In this document: piece after piece, positions 57,826 to 64,000 of the stretch
Numbering within the stretch: position 1 is the first letter of the stretch
How the letters are laid out: each line of letters begins with the position of its first letter
Assembly: GCA_017480345.1 (NCBI GenBank)
Contig: JAFVAU010000010.1
Location: 1 to 64,000, forward strand
DNA: 64,000 nucleotides
Direction of reading: 5' to 3'
From: Bacteroidales bacterium
GTDB taxonomy: Bacteria; Bacteroidota; Bacteroidia; Bacteroidales; UBA932
Notes under the pieces: generated by a model
Databases searched by the model: none
What the model was told of the DNA's origin: nothing
The model's input: the letters and a program-made list of their open reading frames with translations, nothing else
Position numbers and translations under genes: made by a program

Positions 57826-60060
57826 TTATCCAATTTGTGCACCGTTGGTAACGGCTTCCTGCGGCGTGACAAAACGCATCTTTCCGTCTCCCTGCTTGGC
57901 CATCAGAATCATGCCCTTGGACTCGATTCCGCGGATGGTGCGGGGCTGCAAGTTGGCGAGGATGCAGATTTGTTTGCCCAGCATGTCTTCCGGGCTGTAA
58001 TACTCTGCAATGCCGGAAACAATGGTGCGCCGGTCTATTCCGGTGTCGATGGTGAGCTTGAGGAGCTTGTCCGTCTTGGGGACGCGCTCGGCAGCCAGCA
58101 CCGTGGCGGTGCGGATGTCCATGGCTCCGAAATCGTCGAAGCTCACCTCGGGCTTCTGGGGCTCCACCCTGGCGGCGGCCTCCTGGGCGGCTTTGGTGGC
58201 CTCGGCGGCTTCCCGTTCGGCCTTGATGGCCTGCAGGCGGGCCACCTGGGCGTCAATCACGCTGTCCTCTATTTTCTGGAACAGGAGCACGGCCTCTCCC
58301 AGCTGATGCCCGGCAGGAAGCAGTTCGGCCTCTCCCAGCATGTCCCAGTTCAGGACAATTCCGGCTGGAGAAGACTCCTGCTCCGCGTCGCTTCGCGACC
58401 CTGTACGGGCAAATGCTCCGCAGGAGTCTTCTCCTGCCGGAACCGTATGCAGGGCCTTGCCCTCATCGGCCTTGTAGAAGTTCACCGTGGGGGTGCCTTC
58501 TCCGGCCCGGTGGTCCCATCCGGCGTTGATGCCCACGCGGAGGATGTCGCGCAGCTTCTGGGCGCTGAAGGGCGTGAAGGGCTCGAAGGCGATGGCCAGG
58601 TCGGCACAGATTTGCAGGCAGGTGTAGAGGATGCTGGCGGTGCGGTCCATATCCTCCTTGGCCACCTTCCAGGGCTCCATGTCGGAGATGTATTTGTTGC
58701 CGATGCGGGCCATGTTCATGGCTTCCTTCATGGCCTCGCGGAAGTGGTACGTCTCCACATATTTCTCCAGGGCTTCCTTGCAGGGCTTGATGGAGGCAAG
58801 CGTCTCGGCGTCAATGGCTTCCGGCTTCAGATTGGCCGGCACGGCGCCACCGAAGTATTTGTGGGTGAGCACCACCGCACGGTTCACGAAGTTGCCGAAG
58901 ATGGCCACCAGTTCGCTGTTGTTGCGGCTCTGGAAATCCTTCCAGGTGAAGTCGTTGTCCTTGGTCTCGGGGGCGTTGGCGGTGAGAACGTACCTGAGCA
59001 CATCCTCCTGGCCGGGGAACTGCTCCTCATACTCGTGCACCCACACGGCCCAGTTCCGGGAGGTGGAAATCTTGTCTCCCTCCAGGTTCAGGAACTCGTT
59101 GGACGGCACGTTGTCCGGCAGGATGTAGTCTCCGTAGGCCTTGAGCATGGAAGGGAATACGATGCAGTGGAACACAATGTTGTCCTTGCCGATAAAGTGT
59201 ACCAGGCGGGTCTCAGGGTCTTTCCACCACTTCTCCCAGCTCTGGGGCAGCAGTTCCTTGGTGTTGGAAATATAGCCGATGGGGGCGTCAAACCAGACGT
59301 AGAGCACCTTCCCCTCAGCCCCTTCCACAGGAACGGGTACGCCCCAGTCCAGGTCTCGGGTGACGGCGCGGGGCTGCAGGCCGCCGTCCAGCCAGCTTTT
59401 GCACTGGCCGTACACGTTGGTCTTCCACTCCTTGTGCTGTTCCAGGATCCAGTCCCGGAGCCAGGGCTCGTACTTGTCCAAGGGGAGGTACCAGTGCTTG
59501 GTCTTTTTCTTCACGGGGGCACTTCCGCTCAGGCGGGACTTGGGCTCCAGGAGCTCTTCCGGGCTTAGGGTGCTGCCGCACTTCTCGCACTGGTCTCCGT
59601 AGGCGTGCGGGTTGCCGCACTTGGGGCAGATGCCCTCGATGAGGCGGTCCGTGAGGAACATGCGGGCCTGCTCGTCGTAAAGCTGCTCGCTCTCCTTGGT
59701 GATGAAATCATCCTGGTCGTAGAGCTTGCGGAAAAACTCGGAAGCGTTCTGCTCATGCACCTGCGAGGAAGTGCGGGAATAGATGTCAAAGTTGATGCCC
59801 AGGCCCGTGAAGGCGTCTTTCATCACCTTGTGGTACTGGTCTACGATGTCCTGGGGCGTGACGCCCTTCTCGCGGGCTTTGATGGTGATGGGCACACCAT
59901 GCTCATCGCTTCCGCATACAAACACAACATCCTCTCCCCTCATGCGGAGGTACCGCACGAAGATGTCTCCGGGGATGTAGGCGCCGGCCAGATGGCCGAT
60001 ATGGACGGGACCGTTGGCATACGGGAGTGCGCAGGTCACCAGGGTTCTCTTGTAGCTCAT
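57826..60060 (-). CDS. metG: Methionyl-tRNA synthetase with an in-frame palindromic insert
   Basis: Charges tRNA-Met. The 744-residue class I enzyme has the HIGH-type site [14 protein letters not shown] (about 13-26), a zinc knuckle [18 protein letters not shown] near 145, [11 protein letters not shown] (KMSKS type) near 335 and a C-terminal tRNA-binding domain ([19 protein letters not shown]). Between the anticodon domain and the tail, about residues 540-567 are an Asp/Glu/Ser/Ala-rich loop, [11 protein letters not shown] and [10 protein letters not shown], encoded by an 84-nt palindromic element, exactly 28 codons. The start overlaps the dnaG stop (ATGA). Confidence 0.96.
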   Translation of the reverse strand: MSYKRTLVTCALPYANGPVHIGHLAGAYIPGDIFVRYLRMRGEDVVFVCGSDEHGVPITIKAREKGVTPQDIVDQYHKVMKDAFTGLGINFDIYSRTSSQVHEQNASEFFRKLYDQDDFITKESEQLYDEQARMFLTDRLIEGICPKCGNPHAYGDQCEKCGSTLSPEELLEPKSRLSGSAPVKKKTKHWYLPLDKYEPWLRDWILEQHKEWKTNVYGQCKSWLDGGLQPRAVTRDLDWGVPVPVEGAEGKVLYVWFDAPIGYISNTKELLPQSWEKWWKDPETRLVHFIGKDNIVFHCIVFPSMLKAYGDYILPDNVPSNEFLNLEGDKISTSRNWAVWVHEYEEQFPGQEDVLRYVLTANAPETKDNDFTWKDFQSRNNSELVAIFGNFVNRAVVLTHKYFGGAVPANLKPEAIDAETLASIKPCKEALEKYVETYHFREAMKEAMNMARIGNKYISDMEPWKVAKEDMDRTASILYTCLQICADLAIAFEPFTPFSAQKLRDILRVGINAGWDHRAGEGTPTVNFYKADEGKALHTVPAGEDSCGAFARTGSRSDAEQESSPAGIVLNWDMLGEAELLPAGHQLGEAVLLFQKIEDSVIDAQVARLQAIKAEREAAEATKAAQEAAARVEPQKPEVSFDDFGAMDIRTATVLAAERVPKTDKLLKLTIDTGIDRRTIVSGIAEYYSPEDMLGKQICILANLQPRTIRGIESKGMILMAKQGDGKMRFVTPQEAVTNGAQIG
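58359..58442. repeat. 84-nt palindromic element inserted in frame in metG
   Basis: 22-nt arms at 58359-58380 and 58421-58442 are inverse copies with one mismatch; they begin TTCCGGC and end GACTCCTG. Inside is a second stem GTCGC/GCGAC (58388-58392, 58396-58400). The length is a multiple of three and the frame stays open. Confidence 0.85.
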
Positions 60061-62018
60061 TTGCTTAATCTTCCAAGTTTTATATTGATGTTCTTTTTTA
60101 TCGTATACAGGCTGGTCAGGCGGGTCATCAGCTCCAGCGTTTCCTCGGGGCTGGCCCCGGCCTTCAGTTTCTGCGAAATCCGGGCCTCGCGGGCTTCGAT
60201 GCGCTTGGCGTGATACACCAGGATGGCTTTGGGCACAAAACTCACCAGCCAGGAATCCGTAGTGGTAAGGGCGTCCGAGAAGTTGTGGACGGAGAGCTCA
60301 TACTTCTCCGTGGACAGTTCGGCCACTACGCCCGCCACTGTCCGGTCTTCTCCGTTCAGGAGGTCCAGGATGATGGTGTCCTGCTCTTCTCCTTTGTCGT
60401 AGAGCTGGAAATAGGCCTGATAGGTGGCTTCCAGGGGAGCGTTGGCAAAGTGGATGTCATCGGCCCCCAGGGCGGAGTCTATGAATTCCGCTACGCTTTG
60501 GGCACCTTCGGGGTCGTAGAATTCGGAATCCGTCTCGAACTGCAGAGGCGTGCGTCCGTACCGGAGAATGAAGCGCAGCAGTTCCTTCTCTGATGGCTCC
60601 AGAATGCTTTCTTCCGTGCGGATGGCGCGGGCTACGGGTTCCTGTTGTTGCGTTTGTGCGGCTGCCGGAGCCTCCTCTCTTCTGGCGGGTTCCCGGCGGC
60701 CCCGGGACTCTTCCAGCTTGTTTTTCTCCCGGGTTTTTCGCACGCGCTCCTGGATGATGTCCGACTCTATCTCAAATTGCTTTGCCACCGTGTCCACATA
60801 GACCTGGCGCTTGATGGGGTCCGGGATATCGGCCACCGTATCCGCTATCTCATTGATGAGGTTGGCTTTCTTGAGGGGGTCGTTTCCGGCTTCTCCCAGC
60901 AGGAGGTCGGTCTTGAAGGCGATGCCGTCCTGCTCATGCTCCCGGATATAGTCCTGAACCTCCTCCAGGGTGTGTTTGCGGGAGAAGGAGTCGGGGTCGT
61001 CTCCGTCGGGAAGGAAGACCACGCGCGGATTCATCCCCTCCTTGAGAATAAGGCCGATGGCACGGATGGCCGCATGCAGGCCGGCCTTGTCCCCATCGTA
61101 CATGATGGTGACGTTCTGGGTGAACTTGCCAATCAGGCGGGTCTGCTCCTGAGTGAGCGAGGTGCCGCAGGAAGCCACCACGTTGGTGATGCCCATCTGG
61201 TGCATCATCACCACGTCCACGTTGCCTTCCACCAGGATGCAGCGGTTCTGCCGGGCTATCTCGCTCTTGGCGAACCAGATGCCCAGAAGGTTCCGGCTCT
61301 TGATGTAGATTTCCGTTTCCGGAGAGTTCACGTATTTGGCCGGGTTGTCGGCCTTGAGGGTTCGGCCGCTGTAGGCTATCACGCGCCCGCTCACGGAGTG
61401 GATGGGGAACATCACCCGTTCGCGGAACTTGTCTATGAGCGTGCCGTCTTCCTGCTGGATGGCCAGGCCGGCCCCCACCAGGTATTCGTCTTTGTAACCG
61501 GCCGCGCGGGCGGCTTCCACCAGGGTGGTTTTCCCAGAAGGGGCCCAGCCCAGGCTCCACTGCTCAATGGTGGCGTCCTCGATGCCGCGGCTGCGGTAGT
61601 ACTGGTAGCCCACGGCGCGGCCTTCCCCGCCCTTTAGCTGGTCCAGGAAGAAGCCCCGGGCAAATTCGCTCACGGCCATGAGGCTCTCGCTGCGCTGGCG
61701 GGCGGCAATCTGCTCGGCCGTTTCCTCCTCTTCCTTCAGCTCGATATGATATTTGCGGGCCAGGTAGCGCAAGGCCTCCGGGTAGGTCATGTGTTCATAT
61801 TCCATTACGAAGCCCACGGCGCTGCCGGCCTTGCCGCAGCCGAAGCACTTGTAGATGCCTTTGGAGGGCGTTACATGGAAGGAGGGCGTCTTCTCGTTGT
61901 GGAAGGGACAGCAGGCCACATAGCTGGAGCCGCGGCGCTTCAGCGTCACGAAGTCTCCCACCACCTCTTCGATGCGGGCGGTGTCCAGGATCTGGTCTAC
62001 TGTCTCCCGAGGAATCAT
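60057..62018 (-). CDS. dnaG: DNA primase
   Basis: Makes RNA primers for replication. 653 residues: N-terminal zinc ribbon [14 protein letters not shown] with YKCFGCG (about 37-63), TOPRIM centre ([14 protein letters not shown] near 262, then MYDGDKAG) and a C-terminal helicase-binding part that ends abruptly. Residues about 430-470 are a charged linker. Coupled to metG by ATGA. It follows the small membrane protein gene by 3 bp. Confidence 0.96.
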   Translation of the reverse strand: MIPRETVDQILDTARIEEVVGDFVTLKRRGSSYVACCPFHNEKTPSFHVTPSKGIYKCFGCGKAGSAVGFVMEYEHMTYPEALRYLARKYHIELKEEEETAEQIAARQRSESLMAVSEFARGFFLDQLKGGEGRAVGYQYYRSRGIEDATIEQWSLGWAPSGKTTLVEAARAAGYKDEYLVGAGLAIQQEDGTLIDKFRERVMFPIHSVSGRVIAYSGRTLKADNPAKYVNSPETEIYIKSRNLLGIWFAKSEIARQNRCILVEGNVDVVMMHQMGITNVVASCGTSLTQEQTRLIGKFTQNVTIMYDGDKAGLHAAIRAIGLILKEGMNPRVVFLPDGDDPDSFSRKHTLEEVQDYIREHEQDGIAFKTDLLLGEAGNDPLKKANLINEIADTVADIPDPIKRQVYVDTVAKQFEIESDIIQERVRKTREKNKLEESRGRREPARREEAPAAAQTQQQEPVARAIRTEESILEPSEKELLRFILRYGRTPLQFETDSEFYDPEGAQSVAEFIDSALGADDIHFANAPLEATYQAYFQLYDKGEEQDTIILDLLNGEDRTVAGVVAELSTEKYELSVHNFSDALTTTDSWLVSFVPKAILVYHAKRIEAREARISQKLKAGASPEETLELMTRLTSLYTIKKNINIKLGRLSK

Positions 62019-62021
62019 GGG

Positions 62022-62318
62022 TTATTCCTTTGTGTATTCGGCCTCTTTGGCGTCATTGCTCAGCGTGATTTTTCCATCTTGCGGCTGAGTCTGGGTGGTG
62101 GGCCCCTCCTGTTCCTGGCGGGGCGGGGCCTTGTAGGTCTTCTCCTGCCACAGGGCCTTGGCCTGGTAATAGGCGTCACGGCCATACCAATACAGGCCTG
62201 CTGCGCCCACCAGGACGGTCAGGAGTCCTTTGCGGGTAAAGAGCCAGCAGCAGACGGCGGCAAAAACGACGTCCTTGATGAGCCTTATCCAGCGGTTGTT
62301 GTATCCAAAATTTGTCAT
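62022..62318 (-). CDS. Small membrane protein, unknown function
   Basis: A 98-residue protein: N-terminal MTNFGYNNRWIRLIKDVVF, one or two hydrophobic helices (about 15-45), then a polar Gln/Glu/Pro-rich tail from residue 60. I do not recognise the family. It is the first gene of the dnaG-metG run, with a TATATTTG box placed directly behind the terminator of the DUF3127 gene. Confidence 0.7.
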   Translation of the reverse strand: MTNFGYNNRWIRLIKDVVFAAVCCWLFTRKGLLTVLVGAAGLYWYGRDAYYQAKALWQEKTYKAPPRQEQEGPTTQTQPQDGKITLSNDAKEAEYTKE

Positions 62319-62324
62319 AGCCTA

Positions 62325-62359
62325 CAAATATACAAAAAACCTTCGGCATTACCGAAGGT
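62325..62359 (-). promoter_or_regulatory. Terminator of DUF3127 joined to the promoter of the dnaG run
   Basis: Minus strand: stem ACCTTCGG/CCGAAGGT (62339-62346, 62352-62359) and six T end the DUF3127 operon; the next bases are TATATTTG (complement of 62325-62332), ending 7 nt before the ATG at 62318. Same arrangement as at exbB. Confidence 0.75.
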
Positions 62360-62370
62360 CTTTCATATTC

Positions 62371-62811
62371 TTAAAACGGAAGGTCGTCTTCGGGACTGTC
62401 TCCCGGCATGTCCTCCAGCGTGGGGGCCGGAGCCTGGGGGGCCGGAGCGGGATTCCCGGTCGGAGCCGGGAATGACGATGAGGTCTGGGCCGGGAATGAC
62501 GGGGCCGATGCGGCGGCGGGCTGCTGGGCTGCGCCGGCGGGGGAGAGGCGCCAGATTTGGAGGTCGTTGTACCATCGGCCGTTGTATTCACGGCTCTTGA
62601 GGTTGAAGGAAACCTTGATGCGGTCTCCCACCTGGTACTTGTCCAGCTCGGCCACCTTGTCCTGTCCCCAGGCCGTGAAACAGGCTTGGGAGGTGAAGTT
62701 GCCGTCGGGGAATTCCAGGATGAACTCCTGCTTGGCCCAGGCGCCCCGGGCCGATGTCCCGGACTGTACGCCCATCTTCTGGCGAAGGGTGCCTTCCAGT
62801 TCCAGTGCCAT
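62371..62811 (-). CDS. DUF3127 protein, SSB-like with C-terminal DDLPF
   Basis: A 146-residue protein. Residues 1-90 are DUF3127, an OB-fold-like domain (MALELEGTLRQKMGVQSG, VGDRIKVSFNLKSREYNG). Residues 90-140 are an Ala/Pro-rich linker partly encoded by a palindromic element. It ends EDDLPF, the same tip as the SSB at 971-1510. This tip is what partner enzymes bind in SSB; so a single-strand-binding or replication role is likely (inference, helped by nearby dnaG). It follows the FKBP gene by 2 bp. Confidence 0.85.
   Translation of the reverse strand: MALELEGTLRQKMGVQSGTSARGAWAKQEFILEFPDGNFTSQACFTAWGQDKVAELDKYQVGDRIKVSFNLKSREYNGRWYNDLQIWRLSPAGAAQQPAAASAPSFPAQTSSSFPAPTGNPAPAPQAPAPTLEDMPGDSPEDDLPF
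62451..62500. repeat. Palindromic element inserted in frame in the DUF3127 gene
   Basis: Arms ATTCCCGG (62452-62459) and CCGGGAAT (62466-62473); a partial second copy, GCCGGGAATGAC, follows at 62489-62500. The reverse complement belongs to the same family as the palindromes at 8154-8178 and 47015-47039. It encodes part of the flexible linker (SFPAPTGNP). Confidence 0.8.
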
Positions 62812-62813
62812 AC

Positions 62814-63587
62814 TTATTTCTTCTTGGGTTTGGCGGGAGTGGCGGCCACCTCTTTCTCTACGTAGGGATGTACCTCCAGGAGGTCTACGTCGAAGATGAG
62901 GGTGGAGTTGGTTCCAATCTCACGGGGTCCGCGCTCACCATAGGCCAGGTTGGCAGGGATCACGAGGGTGATCTTGCCACCTTCGCCCACGAGCTTCATG
63001 CCCTCGGTCCAGCCGCGGATCACGCGATTCAGGGGGAACTCGATGCCTTCGTTCTTGTCAAACTCCTTGCCGTCGATGAGGGTGCCGCGGTAGTTCACCT
63101 TCACGGTGTCGCGGTCATCGGTGGCGCGCACGTCGGAGCCGGAATCCTGGATCAGGTAGACGATACCGGAAGCGGTGGAATCGGCGCTGTTCTTCACGAA
63201 GAAGTCCTTGCGGAAGTTGTCACCCTTCTCCTTGTTCAGGGCACCTTCGTAGGCGGTGCGCTTCTGGAGGAAGCTGCTGATGATCATGTTCATGTCGGAG
63301 GGGTCGATCTTGAACTGCTTCACGAAAGCGGAGTCCATGGGCTGGCCTTCCTTGGCGTTGAGGGCGTCTTTCATACCCTTTTCCACCTGGGCCATGTTGA
63401 GGTCTCCGAAACCGTTCTGGGTCATGACCAGGCCGAAGTTGACACCCAGCAGATAAGAAGTGGTGTCAATCTGACCCTTGCTGGGAAGGAGGTCACGGAC
63501 CTGTTTGGAACCCTCCACCTTGGGAGAGCCGCAAGCCACCACCATGACGGCGGCGGAAGCTGCGAGAAGAATGTTGGTAAGTTTCAT
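62814..63587 (-). CDS. FKBP-type peptidyl-prolyl isomerase, lipoprotein
   Basis: Helps fold envelope proteins. 257 residues: lipoprotein signal MKLTNILLAASAAVMVVAC (Cys19), an FkpA/Mip-like helical N-terminal dimer region (FVKQFKIDPSDMNMIISSFLQ), and a C-terminal FKBP domain (VKVNYRGTLIDGKEFDKNE, PANLAYGERG). Ends with a Lys-rich tail. First gene of the FKBP-DUF3127 operon, with a TATATTTG box upstream. Confidence 0.93.
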   Translation of the reverse strand: MKLTNILLAASAAVMVVACGSPKVEGSKQVRDLLPSKGQIDTTSYLLGVNFGLVMTQNGFGDLNMAQVEKGMKDALNAKEGQPMDSAFVKQFKIDPSDMNMIISSFLQKRTAYEGALNKEKGDNFRKDFFVKNSADSTASGIVYLIQDSGSDVRATDDRDTVKVNYRGTLIDGKEFDKNEGIEFPLNRVIRGWTEGMKLVGEGGKITLVIPANLAYGERGPREIGTNSTLIFDVDLLEVHPYVEKEVAATPAKPKKK

Positions 63588-63643
63588 ATTCGTTTGTTTT
63601 AATATTAAAATTCTTTCAAAAGAGCTTTCGGGCGCTCAATCTG

Positions 63644-63651
63644 CAAATATA
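63644..63651 (-). promoter_or_regulatory. Promoter -7 box of the FKBP operon
   Basis: TATATTTG on the minus strand, about 57 nt upstream of the FKBP ATG, giving an AT-rich leader of about 50 nt. No TTG at the expected distance. Confidence 0.55.
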
Positions 63652-63722
63652 CACATAATTTCCGGATAATTGTTCGTTTTTGCCTTGAATGGAGGATTTT
63701 AGCCTGCGAGGCAGGAAAAAAT

Positions 63723-63753
63723 TTGGTTTTCCCTTTTTCTTTTGTTAAATTTA
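63723..63753 (+). promoter_or_regulatory. Promoter of recQ
   Basis: TTG at 63723-63725, 20 nt, TAAATTTA at 63746-63753, one base from consensus, 30 nt before the ATG. Confidence 0.65.
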
Positions 63754-63783
63754 TACCCGGACACTGAAACGCCCGGTCCTTTC

Positions 63784-64000
63784 ATGGCTGTAGATCCCGT
63801 CATATTGCATGAAAAACTGAAGACTTTCTTCGGTTACGATGGTTTCAAGGGAGACCAGGAAGCCATCATCCGTCACCTCACGGAAGGAAACAACGCCTTT
63901 GTGCTCATGCCCACCGGCGGCGGCAAGTCGCTCTGCTACCAGCTGCCCGCCCTGGTCATGGAAGGAACGGCCATCGTGATTTCTCCCCTCATCGCCCTCA
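63784..64000 (+). CDS. recQ: ATP-dependent DNA helicase RecQ, N-terminal part
   Basis: Unwinds DNA in recombination and repair. Only the first 72 codons are in the window. They show the RecQ start [21 protein letters not shown] split by the motif-0 [10 protein letters not shown], then Walker [18 protein letters not shown] and motif Ia VISPLIAL. The gene continues beyond the window. Confidence 0.93.
   Translation, partial: MAVDPVILHEKLKTFFGYDGFKGDQEAIIRHLTEGNNAFVLMPTGGGKSLCYQLPALVMEGTAIVISPLIAL

Noticed and set aside
1-64000. tRNA or rRNA genes
   Set aside because: No T-arm-like consensus or rRNA sequence noticed in any gap; a covariance search was not possible here.

Overview
The window is about 58% GC chromosomal DNA from a member of the Bacteroidales (phylum Bacteroidota); genus and family cannot be fixed from the sequence. 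The evidence is the promoter grammar (TTG, 19-20 nt, TAnnTTTG, few Shine-Dalgarno sites), a complete Bat/MoxR operon, a SusB-type GH97 glucosidase, tandem deoxynucleoside kinases, DUF3127, the serC-serA-DUF1015 operon and a Bacteroidales-type radical SAM/lipoprotein pair. Almost everything is housekeeping. I saw no rRNA, tRNA, CRISPR array or prophage.

Layout. 1-114 is the tail of an ISL3-like transposase. 260-3268 (minus) has aquaporin, SSB, AroE and a flippase-like membrane protein. 3334-4806 (plus) has a PfkB kinase and a small-multidrug-export-like protein. 4927-6155 (minus) is the lipoprotein/radical SAM pair. 6224-8747 (plus) has LysS, PspC and a TrmH-like methyltransferase. 8969-14440 (plus) is an operon of GH97, a uridine-kinase-like kinase, a Gfo/Idh oxidoreductase and a YiiX-like hydrolase, followed by uvrA. 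17197-23264 (minus) has CodB-like permease, a phosphoribosyltransferase, GNAT, acyl-CoA synthetase and two deoxynucleoside kinases. 23311-25900 (plus) has an MBL hydrolase, BirA and an acyltransferase. 25897-35035 holds RecJ, AroK, topoisomerase IV A, Era, an RluB-like synthase and TonB-ExbD-ExbB.

35166-38460 is a lower-GC accessory patch with two unrelated AAA ATPases (one fused to a PD-(D/E)XK nuclease-like domain), each behind a promoter loaded with short repeats. 38656-39810 is a glycosyltransferase. 39807-48035 (minus) is the MoxR/DUF58/Bat operon, in which batB carries an internal TGA stop and batD and batE are fused. 48056-64000 holds TruA, GlyA, an RNA methyltransferase, a second glycosyltransferase, DUF1015-SerA-SerC, a YigZ-like protein, a pRiA4b-ORF3-like protein with MiaA, MetG-DnaG, DUF3127-FKBP and the start of RecQ.

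The least ordinary content lies between and inside the genes. First, the heptamer GGCCGAT (or ATCGGCC) occurs about 110 times by hand count, equally on both strands and in all frames, roughly nine times chance. Second, small palindromic elements are inserted in frame inside at least four conserved genes (TrmH-like, truA, metG, DUF3127), a behaviour like Rickettsia palindromic elements. Third, several dispersed palindromic repeats sit between genes, including two inverted copies of a 109-bp element. Fourth, many promoters place TAnnTTTG only 3-7 nt before the ATG, which suggests leaderless or nearly leaderless mRNAs.
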